Part shown: piece by piece, positions 19,178-28,091 of the stretch
How the letters are laid out: every line of letters starts with the position of its first letter
Numbering within the stretch: the first letter of the stretch is position 1
NCBI GenBank assembly: GCA_963829505.1
Contig: CAWHIL010000003.1
Span: 186,001 to 250,000 of the forward strand
Source of the DNA: Roseiarcus sp963829505
Lineage (GTDB): Bacteria; Pseudomonadota; Alphaproteobacteria; Rhizobiales; Beijerinckiaceae
Length of the DNA: 64,000 nt
Reading direction: 5' to 3'
The notes under the pieces: model-generated
The model's database searches: none
What the model was told of the DNA's origin: nothing
Seen by the model: only the letters and a program-made list of their open reading frames with translations
Position numbers and translations under genes: made by a program

Positions 19178-19998
19178 GAGAGCGAAGAGGCTCGGTCAGT
19201 CTTCGGCTCGGCGGCGTCCTGACGGCGGCCCTCCTCGGCATGGCCGCGCTCTCTGTCGTCTGGACGCCCTATCCGCCGGCCGCCATCGATATCCCCCACC
19301 GGCTCGCGCCGCCCTCGCTCGCCCACTGGTTCGGCGCCGATGCTCTGGGGCGCGACGTCGCCTCTCAGATCATCGCCGGCGCGCGGGTTTCGATCCTCGT
19401 CGGCCTCGTCGCGGTCGGCATCGGGCTTGTCTTCGGGGTGGCGCTCGGACTTGTCGCAGCCTTCAGGAAGGGGCTCGCCGAGGACGCGATTATGAAGGCA
19501 TGCGACTTCCTGTTCGCCTTTCCGGCGCTGCTCTCGGCGATCATGCTGACCTCGACCTTCGGGCCCGGCGTCGTCAACGCGATCGTCGCCATCGGCGTCG
19601 CCAACGTGCCGATCATCGCCAAGCTCACGCGCGCGACCGCCAACTCGGTGCTGGCGCGCGAATACGCGCTCGCTGCCCGCGCGGCTGGCCGGGGACCGCT
19701 GGCGATCGCGATCGACCACGTGCTGCCGAACATCGCACCGGCGCTCATCGTCCAGGCGACGATCCAGTTCGCCATCGCCATTCTCGCCGAGGCCGCGCTC
19801 TCCTATCTCGGTCTCGGGGCGCAGCCCCCGCAGGCCTCGTGGGGGCGGATGCTGGCGGACGCGCAGGCCGTGCTCTACAACGCGCCACGCCTCGCCATCT
19901 ATCCGGGCGCGGCCATTGCGCTGAGCGTGCTCGGACTCAACCTTCTCGGCGATGGTCTGCGCGACGCGCTCGATCCGCGGCTGAAGAGCCGCTCCTGA
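19174..19998 (+). CDS. Peptide/nickel-type ABC transporter permease (DppC-like)
   Basis: 274-aa second permease of the operon. It shows an N-terminal helix, then the DppC signature HWFGADALGRDVASQIIAGA and the EAA loop AARAAGRGPLAIAIDHVLPN. The SYLGLGAQPPQASWG motif near the C-terminus is family-diagnostic. It starts inside the stop codon of the preceding permease and ends 1 base before the next start, so translation is probably coupled. Confidence 0.94.
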   Translation: MRERRGSVSLRLGGVLTAALLGMAALSVVWTPYPPAAIDIPHRLAPPSLAHWFGADALGRDVASQIIAGARVSILVGLVAVGIGLVFGVALGLVAAFRKGLAEDAIMKACDFLFAFPALLSAIMLTSTFGPGVVNAIVAIGVANVPIIAKLTRATANSVLAREYALAARAAGRGPLAIAIDHVLPNIAPALIVQATIQFAIAILAEAALSYLGLGAQPPQASWGRMLADAQAVLYNAPRLAIYPGAAIALSVLGLNLLGDGLRDALDPRLKSRS

Positions 19999-19999
19999 C

Positions 20000-20974
20000 A
20001 TGCTGCTTCAGGTGAACGATCTCGCCGTCGACCTGCCTTCCCCGGGCGGCCCTGTCCGCATCGTCGACGGCGTGAGCTTTGACGTCGGCGAAGGCGAAAG
20101 CGTCGGGGTCGTCGGCAAGTCCGGGTCGGGCAAGACGATGACGGCGCTCGCGCTGATGGGCCTTGCTCCCGAGGGCGCAAGCGTCGCCGGGTCCATCCGC
20201 TTCGAGGGGCGCGAACTCGTTGGGCTCGACGATGAGGCGATGGGAAGCTTGCGCGGCAACCGGATCGCCATGATCTTTCAGGAGCCGATGACGGCCTTGA
20301 ACCCGCTGCATCGGGTCGGCGCGCAGGTCGGCGAGCCGCTTGCGCTGCATCGCGGCCTCTCGCGGAGCGCGGCCTTCGTCGAGGCGTTGCGGCTGCTCGG
20401 CCGTGTCCGCCTCGCCGATCCGGAGCGGGCGGCGCGCGCCTATCCCTTCGAGCTCTCGGGCGGCGAGCGGCAGCGGGCGATGATCGCCATGGCGATCGGC
20501 TGCGGCCCGCGTCTCGTCATCGCAGACGAGCCGACGACAGCGCTCGACGTGACGGTGCAGGCGCAGATCCTGGCGCTGATCGATGGGCTGAGAGCCGAAT
20601 CGGGGATGGCGCTGATTCTCGTCAGTCACGACCTCGCGGTCGTCGCCGGTCATTGCGACCGGGTGGCGGTCATGTACGGCGGGCTGATCCTCGAGCGCGG
20701 GCCGGTCGATGCGGTCCTCGGCGCGCCGCGGAACCCGTACACGCGGGCGCTCCTCGAGGCGCGGCCGGAGCCCGGCGCTGCGCCCGGCGCGCGCCTCAAG
20801 GCGATTCCCGGCTCGCCTCCCCACCATCGCGACGTCGGGCCGGGCTGCCCGTTCGCCGGCCGCTGCGAACTGACGGCCGACATTTGCCGCGCGGCCCGGC
20901 CGCCGGAGGTCGCCTTCGGCGCCGGTCACGTCTCCCGCTGCTGGCGGGCGGACGAGATGGGGCGGCGCCCATGA
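20000..20974 (+). CDS. Oligopeptide-type ABC transporter ATPase (DppD-like)
   Basis: 324-aa ATPase. Walker A GKSGSGKT (residues ~38-45), Q-loop FQEPMTALNP, signature LSGGERQRAMIAMAI, Walker B LVIADEPTTALD and H-loop SHD are all intact. The C-terminal oligopeptide-transporter extension carries the Cys cluster GCPFAGRCELTADIC, typical of the DppD/OppD Fe-S-like tail. Starts 1 base after the preceding permease stop; its last codons overlap the next ATPase start. Confidence 0.95.
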   Translation: MLLQVNDLAVDLPSPGGPVRIVDGVSFDVGEGESVGVVGKSGSGKTMTALALMGLAPEGASVAGSIRFEGRELVGLDDEAMGSLRGNRIAMIFQEPMTALNPLHRVGAQVGEPLALHRGLSRSAAFVEALRLLGRVRLADPERAARAYPFELSGGERQRAMIAMAIGCGPRLVIADEPTTALDVTVQAQILALIDGLRAESGMALILVSHDLAVVAGHCDRVAVMYGGLILERGPVDAVLGAPRNPYTRALLEARPEPGAAPGARLKAIPGSPPHHRDVGPGCPFAGRCELTADICRAARPPEVAFGAGHVSRCWRADEMGRRP

Positions 20975-21937
20975 GCGCCGACGCGCTGCTCTCGGCGGTA
21001 GACCTCTTCAAGGCCTACCGCCTGCCGCGCCCGCGGCCGTTCGCGCCGCATGGGTCTCGCCCGGCGCTGAGCGGCGTGAGCCTTACGGTCATGGCCGGCC
21101 GCTCGTTCGGCATCGTCGGCGAATTCGGGGTCGGGCAAGTCGACGCTGGCGCGCATCGCGCTTGCGCTCATGAAGCCGGACGCAGGCAGCGTGCGGCTCG
21201 AGGGGAAGTCGCTTTTCGATCTCGGCCGAGGCGCTTTGCGCAGAGCCCGCGCCGACATGCAGATGATCTTCCAGGATCCGTACGGCTCGCTCGACCCGCG
21301 GATGCGGGTCGAGCGGATCGTCGCCGAGCCGCTGGCCGCGCTCCGGCGAACGACGCGGGCGGAGCGGCGCGAGCGGGTCGCCGAGGCGCTTCGGTCGGTC
21401 GGCCTCGGGCCCACGGACGCGGCGAAGTATCCGCACGAATTCTCGGGCGGCCAGCGACAGCGCATCGCGATCGCCCGGGCGCTGATCACGCGGCCGAAGC
21501 TCGTCGTCGCCGACGAGCCGGTCTCGGCGCTCGATGTCTCGGTGCAGGCGCAGGCGCTGAACCTCATGAGCGACCTTCAACGCGAGGCGGGCGTGACCTT
21601 CCTGCTCATCAGCCATGACCTCGCGGTCGTCGCCCACCTCTGCGCGACGACCGCCGTCATGTACCGCGGCCGGATCGTCGAGACGGGGCCGACGGTCGAA
21701 CTCTTCAGGAGGCCCGCCCACCCCTATACGCGCGAACTGGTCGAGGCGACGCCGCGGCTCGACCGGAGGCCTCATGCCCCGCCGCCGGCCGGGGCGCCGG
21801 ACGCACCGCCCTCGGGAGGGTGCGCCTATGCGGGGCGCTGCCCGATCGCGAGGCCGCGCTGCCGGGAGGAGCGCCCGGCGCTTGCGCCCGTCGCGGGGGA
21901 TGGGCGCCAGGCGGCGTGCTGGTTTCCGCTCGGCTGA
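20971..21937 (+). CDS. Oligopeptide-type ABC transporter ATPase (DppF-like, frameshifted)
   Basis: Second ATPase of the operon, ~321 aa after correction. The frame from ATG 20971 reads through ALSGVSLTVMAGRSFGIVGE and then goes wrong inside the Walker A. Removing one T from 21124-21125 turns the reading into GESGSGKSTLARIALALMKPD, a canonical P-loop continuing in the downstream frame. That frame carries FQDPYGSLDPR, FSGGQRQRIAIARAL, VVADEPVSALD, SHDLAVV and the C-terminal Cys tail (CAYAGRCP). The break is a one-base homopolymer insertion and probably an error. If real, the transporter would have only one working ATPase. Confidence 0.88.
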
Positions 21938-22041
21938 GGGCGGGCGCAGGGATTGCCCGGCCGAGCCGGGATCAAGGGGTTAGGCGCCGAAACGTGTCCC
22001 TTTGAACGTTGGCGCGCGCCGCGCTTGCCGAGAGCGCATCG

Positions 22042-22070
22042 TCGGACTAAGTTTGATGGACTTAGTCCGA
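22042..22070. promoter_or_regulatory. Operator of the second vapBC pair
   Basis: TCGGACTAAGT - 7 bases - ACTTAGTCCGA: an 11-bp perfect inverted repeat ending 7 bases before the antitoxin ATG. A further half-site GTCCGA follows immediately. The site covers the space where the ribosome-binding sequence should be, so antitoxin binding could block both transcription and initiation. Autoregulation is inferred from the family. Confidence 0.75.
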
Positions 22071-22077
22071 GAGTCCG

Positions 22078-22314
22078 ATGCGCAAGGTCAACATCCACGA
22101 GGCCAAGACCCATCTGTCGAAGCTTGTCGAGGCCGCGTCGAAGGGCGAGCCGTTCATCATCGCCCGAGCGGGCAAGCCGCTCGTCAGGGTCGTCCCGATC
22201 GAGCCGCCGGCAGTCAAGCTTCGGCTCGGGTTCATGAAGGGCGAGTTCACCGTGCCGGACGATTTCGACACGATGGACCAGGAGGAACTCGAAAAGCTGT
22301 TCGACGGCGAATGA
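22078..22314 (+). CDS. vapB: Phd/YefM-type antitoxin
   Basis: 78 aa. MRKVNIHEAKTHLSKLVEAA begins the Phd/YefM fold, with the family's EPFIIARAGKPLVRVVPIEP strand region. The acidic C-terminal end (DTMDQEELEKLFDGE) should bind the toxin. It has no obvious Shine-Dalgarno: the upstream bases are taken up by the palindromic operator. Its stop overlaps the toxin start by 4 bases. Confidence 0.92.
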   Translation: MRKVNIHEAKTHLSKLVEAASKGEPFIIARAGKPLVRVVPIEPPAVKLRLGFMKGEFTVPDDFDTMDQEELEKLFDGE

Positions 22315-22697
22315 AGCTCCTGCTCGATACGCACATTTTGCTTTGGGCCGCGGCGGAGCCGGAGAGGCTTTCCAAAGTTGCAGCGGCGTTAATCGAGGAT
22401 ACGGAGAACGAGCTTTTCTTCAGCGCGGCCAGCCTTTGGGAGATCGCCATCAAGACGAGCCGCGGCCATGCCGATTTCCGCGTCGATACCGGCCTCGTCC
22501 GTGGGGGTCTGCTGGACAATGGCTATGCCGAACTGCCCGTGACCGGCGCGCACGCCGCCGCGATCGCGAGCCTGCCGCCGATCCACAAGGATCCCTTCGA
22601 CCGGATGCTCGTGGCCCAGGCGACGGTCGAGCGCCTGACGCTCGTTGCCTCCGACCCTGTCGTCGCGAAATATCCCTGCTCGGTGCGGCTGGTCTAA
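22311..22697 (+). CDS. vapC: VapC-type PIN-domain toxin
   Basis: 128-aa PIN-domain ribonuclease. The active-site acids are present: D6 (LLLDTHILLWAA), E44 (SLWEIAIKT) and the later KDPFDRMLVAQA and ASDPVVAKY acids. This subtype, with HILLW and the DPFDRML run, pairs with Phd-type antitoxins. The ATG overlaps the antitoxin stop (ATGA). The 3' end overlaps the convergent SDR gene by 4 bases. Confidence 0.94.
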   Translation: MKLLLDTHILLWAAAEPERLSKVAAALIEDTENELFFSAASLWEIAIKTSRGHADFRVDTGLVRGGLLDNGYAELPVTGAHAAAIASLPPIHKDPFDRMLVAQATVERLTLVASDPVVAKYPCSVRLV

Positions 22698-23425
22698 ATG
22701 AACGTGAGCCCGCCGTTCACGGCGATCGTCTGGCCGGTGATGAAGGGGTTGGCGATGGCGATGAGCGTCGCGCCCGCGACTTCCTCGGGCGTTCCCATGC
22801 GGCCCACGGGCACGCGCGCCGCGACGCCCGCGGCTTTCAGCGGCGCGCCCATGTCGGTGTCGATCGGGCCCGGCGCGACCGCGTTGACGGTGACGCCGTC
22901 CTTCGCGACGCGCCACGCATAGCCGCGCGTCAGCCCCTCGACGGCGGCTTTCGACGCGTTGTAGGCGACGCCGACCACGCCCGCGCCGCGCGCCGCCACC
23001 GACGAGAGATTGACGATCCGCCCCCAGCGGCGCTCGACCATGCCCGGCAGAACGGCCTCGGTCATGAGATAGGCCGACTTGAGATTGGCCGCGAAGGTGC
23101 GGTCGAAGCTTTCTTCGCCCGAGTCCTGCAGGGCGACGCCGGCGTTGTTGATCAGGATGTCGATGGCGCCGAGTTCGCGCCGGGCGCGCTCGACGAGCGC
23201 GGCGACCTCGGCCGCGACCGACACGTCGGCTTTCAGCGCGATCGCGCGGCCGCCGCAGCTATGGATCTTCGCCACGACCTCGTCCGCCTCCCTGGCGCGC
23301 TCGCGGAAATTCACCGCGACCGCGGCCCCGCTTTTCGCAAGCGCGAGCGCGATCGCCCGGCCGATGCCGCGCGAAGCGCCGGTGACGAGCGCGACGCGTC
23401 CCGAATGGTCGATCTCGAAGGCCAT
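22694..23425 (-). CDS. SDR-family oxidoreductase (3-oxoacyl-ACP reductase-like)
   Basis: 243-aa classical short-chain dehydrogenase. The NAD(P)-binding TGASRGIGRA, the structural NNAG, the active-site YNASK and the C-terminal FITGQTIAVNGG are all present. The sequence resembles FabG-like reductases, with Arg/basic residues after the first strand (NFRERA) favouring NADP(H). The neighbours give no pathway context. Substrate unknown. Confidence 0.92.
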   Translation of the reverse strand: MAFEIDHSGRVALVTGASRGIGRAIALALAKSGAAVAVNFRERAREADEVVAKIHSCGGRAIALKADVSVAAEVAALVERARRELGAIDILINNAGVALQDSGEESFDRTFAANLKSAYLMTEAVLPGMVERRWGRIVNLSSVAARGAGVVGVAYNASKAAVEGLTRGYAWRVAKDGVTVNAVAPGPIDTDMGAPLKAAGVAARVPVGRMGTPEEVAGATLIAIANPFITGQTIAVNGGLTFI

Positions 23426-23469
23426 GGCTCGCTCTCTCCAATGACGACTTCAGGCCCCGAACGGCCACG

Positions 23470-24156
23470 CTACCAGACGTGCGGGATGAGACGATAGCGC
23501 ACCCGCGCCGCGTAGGCGTCGTAGCCGTCGAGCCCGGCGCGCAACGCCTTCTCCTCGATCGGGATGCGCAGGCACAGCAGGCCCATGGGCACGAGACTGA
23601 ACAGGACGCCCCACCAGGAGCCGACGAGAAGCGCGACGCCGACGAAGTAGAAGAACCCTCCGAGATACATCGGGTGCCGGACGAAGGCGTAGGGGCCGGT
23701 GGAAACGACGCGCTGGCCGCGATCCTCCTGGATCTTGACCACAGGGGAAGCGAAACTGTTCTCGCACATGGCGCGGTAGCAGAACCCGATCGACCCGATC
23801 GTCACGAGCCCGCCGAGGACCTGCACGGGCGCCGGAACCGACGACCAGGCGAAGCGCTTCGCGTCGAGGCCCATGAGCGCGAGCCAGGCGAACATGAGCG
23901 CGAAGAGCGCGAAGAGGATGAGCCTGTCGGCCGCGGGCTGTCCGCGCTGCGCTGGCGAGCCCATGCGTTCGCGAAGCAGCGCCGGATCGCGCCGGGCGAG
24001 GTCGAGTCCGAGCGCCAGGCTCGCGACGACCATCAAGGCAAGATAGGCCCAGGCGCCGGGCCAGTCGAAGGTTCCCGCCGCGAGAAAGAGCACGGCGCCC
24101 ATGGCGCCGAACCAGACGACGGTCTGAACGATGAGGCGTGCGATCATGCGGTCCAC
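23470..24156 (-). CDS. Isoprenylcysteine methyltransferase-like membrane protein
   Basis: 228-aa protein with about five membrane segments. The C-terminal half carries STGPYAFVRHPMYLGGFF and the later EEKALRAGLDGYDAYAARVRYRLIP, the SAM-binding signature of the ICMT/PEMT-like methyltransferase family. Bacterial members methylate varied lipids or small molecules and their substrates are mostly unknown. It lies 44 bases downstream of the SDR start on the same strand, so it may lead a two-gene transcript with it. Confidence 0.88.
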   Translation of the reverse strand: MDRMIARLIVQTVVWFGAMGAVLFLAAGTFDWPGAWAYLALMVVASLALGLDLARRDPALLRERMGSPAQRGQPAADRLILFALFALMFAWLALMGLDAKRFAWSSVPAPVQVLGGLVTIGSIGFCYRAMCENSFASPVVKIQEDRGQRVVSTGPYAFVRHPMYLGGFFYFVGVALLVGSWWGVLFSLVPMGLLCLRIPIEEKALRAGLDGYDAYAARVRYRLIPHVW

Positions 24157-24309
24157 TTTGGGCGAGGCGGACCGGCATAGCGCGATATCGCGATTTTCTC
24201 GACTCGGCAGGCGCGAGGGCCGGCCGGCGTCGCCAAGCTGAAGATAGCCCGCGAGGGCGGGGAGGCGCCCGATGACGGCCGCCCGCGGGAGGGGCCCGCG
24301 CGCGGCCGA

Positions 24310-25912
24310 TCACCTCGAATTGTGCACCAGGGCCTCGAGTTTCAGCCATTCCTCGGGGATCGGCACGACACATTCGATGAGCCGCGGGCCAGATTCGGCG
24401 AGCGCCGTCGCGAGCAACGCATGGAACCCTTCCGCGCTCTCGGCTTTGTCGGCCCGTACGCCGAGCCCGCTCGCGGCCGCAACCCAGTCGATCGAGGGAT
24501 TGGCGAGGCTCAGCATCGAGTTCCATGCGGGCGTTGACGTCGGAATCGCGCACGCGCGCCAGTTCGAGCCCGAGGATGTTGTAGCGATCGTTGCGCAGGA
24601 GAACGATGGCGACGTTCGCCTTCTCGCGCGCCATCGTCCATAGCGCCGGCAGGGCGTACATGCCGCTGCCGTCGGCCTGAAGAGCGATGACCTTGCGGTC
24701 CGGACAGGCGATCGCAGCGCCGAGCGCCATCGGCATGCCGCCGCCGATCGCGCCGCCGGTCAGCGGGTTGAGGTAGTCGTGGCGACGCGCGCCCTGCGTA
24801 GCGCCTATGATCGGGGGACCGTTGGTGGCGGCCTCGTCGACCAGAATGGCGTTCTCGGGCATCAAATTCGTCAGCGAGGCGCCGATCGAAGCCGCCGTCA
24901 GCGGCCCGCTCGGGACGCTAGGCGAGGCGCGCTCGGCGCGCGGGACGCTGACGCCCTCGGCGTCGAGCGCGCGCGACAACATGGCGAGCGCGCTCGGGAG
25001 ATCCTGCTCGGCGGTCGCCATCTCGTAGAGTTCGCAGCCGGCCGGGCTCTTGAAGGTCGGTTTGTCGCGATAGGCGAAGGTCGCGACCGGAAAGAGCGCG
25101 CCGACGAACACCAATTGCTCGAAATTCTTCAGGAAGTTCACTCCCATCTCGTACTCGTAGGGGATCGGCTCGAGGAGCGGGCGACCCTCGCCGCGGGCGA
25201 GATAGCTCGAAGCGAAGGTCTCGCCGAGGAGCGCCGCGCCGGATTTCGCGGCGATTCGGGCCGCTGTCTCCAGGGCCTCGCCATGAAGCGCGAGATTGCC
25301 GAGGACGAGCCCGGTTTTCTTGCCGTTGGTCAGGAGCCTGCGGGCATGTTCGATCGCTTCCGCCGTGGCCTTTGCGCGCGTCCATGTCTCGGGCGCCGAG
25401 GGCGGATTGGCTTCGTCCCAATGCCGGTTGGTCCGGGCGATGATCGTTGCGACTTTGCCGGTCTTGGCGAACGCGGCGGCCTTCACTCCGAACGCGCCGA
25501 GGTCGGAGGCGCTGCGGGCTTCTTCGGCCCAGTGCGAGACGACGCGGGCGATATCGGCGATCCGCCCGTTGACGAATTCGTGTTCGGGATAGTTCGGCTG
25601 ATGGTAGGAGGCGTTGGCGCCGACGACGTTGACGATCGGCGTGTTGGCGCGGCCGGCGTTGTGCAGCATCGCGACGCCATTGGCGAAGCCGCTGCCGACG
25701 TGCAGGAGAGTGAAGGCCGGGGCGCCCTTCATGCGCCCGTAGCCGTCCGCCGCGCCCGTCACGACGTCTTCCTGAAGGCAGAGGATCGGCCGCACGCCCT
25801 CCGACAGGCCGATCTCGTAGACGAGCTGCATTTCCGACGTTCCGGGATTGGCGAAACAGGTCGTGACGCCTGCATCCACCAGGGCTTTGAAGAGAGATTG
25901 GGCGCCGTTCAT
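24310..25912 (-). CDS. Thiamine-diphosphate enzyme, acetolactate synthase large-subunit type (frameshifted)
   Basis: About 533 aa once one base is removed. The N-terminal domain has CFANPGTSEM and the catalytic Glu48 in LCLQEDVVTGAADGYGR. A central domain follows, and the C-terminal TPP/Mg domain shows ALQADGSGMYALPALWT then RNDRYNI. Near the end the frame breaks: removing one base of the CC at 24523-24524 gives NARMNSMLSLANPSIDW, joining the last ~68 residues. The family is annotated as acetolactate synthase-like, but no small subunit is present and the real reaction may be another decarboxylation. Start at 25912 fits the family (MNGAQSLFKALVDAG). Confidence 0.86.
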
Positions 25913-25936
25913 CGTGCTGCTCCCGTGTGTTTGGAG

Positions 25937-25983
25937 CGCGCGGCGAAAAAGTGGATGTCGGTTTTTCGCGAAAAGCGCGCGGA
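25937..25983. repeat. Palindromic GCGAAAAAGTGG / GGTTTTTCGCG repeat
   Basis: GCGCGCGGCGAAAAAGTGG...CGGTTTTTCGCGAAAAGCGCGC forms an inverted repeat in the space between the TPP enzyme and the amidohydrolase. A very similar GAAAAAGTGG-N-CCGGTTTTTCGC element is common between genes in Rhizobiales genomes. Only this copy was noticed in the window. Confidence 0.5.
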
Positions 25984-26136
25984 AATCAAAGAGGCCAGGG
26001 CTTTGGCGATTCAATTGGATCGCCGGACGCGATAGCGGGGAAAACATGGGCGAACCATTCCCACCGTGCATTGCGAAGCGCGACCGAAGTGTGACGCAAC
26101 CGTTCACGTAATCGTGTTCGGGATCCGACCGCTTCG

Positions 26137-27921
26137 TCACGCCGCGAACTTCCTGTCGCCCCCGACCCACGTCTCGCTGACCTTGATGTCGGCGATCGCG
26201 TCCGGATCGACCGCGTAGGGGTCGCTTTCGAGGATCGTGAAGTCGGCCTCCTTGCCGGTTTCGATCGAGCCGATGCGGTCGCCGAGGCCGATCTGACGGG
26301 CGGCGTTGATCGTCACGGCGCGGATCGCCTCGTCGAGCGAGACGGCCTGATCGGGTCCGACGATCGACCTGTCGATGATGCAGCGGCGCGTGACAGCCGT
26401 CGAGATCAGCGGCAGAGGCCCTTGCGGGGAGCAGGGCGCGTCGGTGTGCAGCGTGAAGGGGAGGCCGGCTTTCACGCAGGCGCCCGTCGGGTCCATGAAG
26501 GACGCGCGCTCGGGGCCGAACAGCCGGTCGCGATAGGCAGCGCCGTAATAGCGCACGTGGTTCATGGTGAAGCTCGGCTGCACGTTGAGCCTCTTCATCC
26601 GCTCGATCTGGTCCGCGCGCGCCATTGTCGAATGTTCGATGCGGTTGACGCCGAGGTCCGTCGAGCCCGCGTAGGTCGCCTCGATCGCGTCGAGCGCGAT
26701 GTCGATGGTGAGGTCGCCGTTGCAATGGATCAGCACCGGCAGGCCAAAATCCCTCACTCTGGCGACCATGCCCTTCAGCTCGGCCGCGTCGAAATTCGGC
26801 GAGCCCTTCGAGGTCGCGTTCAGATAGGGCTGCGTCTGCGCGCCGGTCAGCGTCTGGTTGGAGCCGTCGCCGACGATCTTCGCGCCGTAGAGCGAGAACG
26901 TCGAACCGGGAATGGTCGCGCCCCTGGGCCCGAGGCCGAGATGGCGATAAGGCTCGAGACCTTTGAGGTCGTTGGCCATCACGCTGGCGCTGGTGCGGCA
27001 GGCGAGGCTCGTCGAGAGTTTGGCGAAAGGCTCGATCCATTCCGAGCGGAGCGTGCCGGGCTCGTGCAGCGTGGTGTTGCCGAGCGAGGCGACATGACGA
27101 AGGTAGCTCGTCAGCGCCCTGGCTGCGATCTCCGGCGTGATCTTGCCGAGGATATAGGGCGCGAATTTGAGCATCGCGCTTTCTTCGTAGACCATGCCGT
27201 CGAGCTTGCCGTCGGGACCGCGGCCGAAGCGGCCGCCGTCGGGCAGATCGCCGACGTCCTCGCCGATCCCGGCGATCCTCAGCGCCTCGCTGTTGACGCT
27301 GGCGTCGTGCATGTTGACGTACCAGATCAGGATCGGGTGATCGCTCGAGACGCCGTCGAGTTCGGCGCGCGTGAAGTCGCCGCCCTGCAGAAGATTGTCG
27401 AAATTGGCGCCGACGATCCACTGGCCCTTCGGCGCGCCGGCCACCGCCTCCCTGAGATGCGCAAGGAGGTTCGCGCGCGCCGGATATCTGGCGTAGCCGA
27501 CGTCGTCGAGCGTTTCGGCGATCAGCGAGACCGCGATGGTGTGGCAATGCGGCTCGATGAGGCCGGGCATGAGCGTGCGTCCGGCGAGATCGACGATCCG
27601 GGTCCCGGCCGTCTTCAGCCCGGCGAGGTCGGCTTCGGCGCCGACCGCGACGATCCTGTCGCCCGTGACGGCGACGGCTGCGGCGAGCGGCGCGCCCGGC
27701 GCCGGACGGATCGTCCCGCCCCGGAAAATGAGATCGGCGCCCTCGTCCGCCGCGAAGGCGGGAGCGGCGCGGCCCGCGCCGAGCACGGACGCGGTTGCCG
27801 CCCCGTAGGCCATGAACGCGCGCCGGGTCGGGAGCGCCGCCGCGCGTCCAAGCACGTTCGCCAGCCCGCCGGCATAGAGATCGTCACGCAGGACAAGCTG
27901 GCTGAAGCAACCCTGGCACAT
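26137..27921 (-). CDS. YtcJ-like metal-dependent amidohydrolase, probably exported
   Basis: 594 aa of the amidohydrolase-3 (YtcJ) family. A Tat-like signal, TRRAFMAYGAATASVLGAG, starts near residue 31 after a short cysteine-containing lead (MCQGC). The metal-site motifs follow: PGLIEPHCHT, LIHCNGD and the C-terminal HTDAPCSPQGP. The family's NAARQIGLGDRIGSIETGKEAD closes the barrel domain. Substrates of these hydrolases are usually unknown (N-substituted amino acids, formamides). The N-terminal lead before the Tat motif is a common feature of alphaproteobacterial members. No operon partner. Confidence 0.88.
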   Translation of the reverse strand: MCQGCFSQLVLRDDLYAGGLANVLGRAAALPTRRAFMAYGAATASVLGAGRAAPAFAADEGADLIFRGGTIRPAPGAPLAAAVAVTGDRIVAVGAEADLAGLKTAGTRIVDLAGRTLMPGLIEPHCHTIAVSLIAETLDDVGYARYPARANLLAHLREAVAGAPKGQWIVGANFDNLLQGGDFTRAELDGVSSDHPILIWYVNMHDASVNSEALRIAGIGEDVGDLPDGGRFGRGPDGKLDGMVYEESAMLKFAPYILGKITPEIAARALTSYLRHVASLGNTTLHEPGTLRSEWIEPFAKLSTSLACRTSASVMANDLKGLEPYRHLGLGPRGATIPGSTFSLYGAKIVGDGSNQTLTGAQTQPYLNATSKGSPNFDAAELKGMVARVRDFGLPVLIHCNGDLTIDIALDAIEATYAGSTDLGVNRIEHSTMARADQIERMKRLNVQPSFTMNHVRYYGAAYRDRLFGPERASFMDPTGACVKAGLPFTLHTDAPCSPQGPLPLISTAVTRRCIIDRSIVGPDQAVSLDEAIRAVTINAARQIGLGDRIGSIETGKEADFTILESDPYAVDPDAIADIKVSETWVGGDRKFAA

Positions 27922-28091
27922 GCAGAACCCCGGCGTTTTCGTTGGCAGGCGGTTGCGTATACCGTCGAGGCGTTAAGCGACGCGTGCGGCCGGGCGTCGG
28001 AGACGACAATCGTTCGATTTCATGGAAACGCTTTGTCTCCGCAAAAGCGACAACTTTTCGTAAAATGCGGGCGAACAAGTCGCGGGCGCGT

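Noticed and set aside
23450..27547. Open frame of over 1300 codons on the minus strand
   Set aside because: It joins real TPP-enzyme sequence to shadows of neighbouring genes; the true protein begins at 25912.
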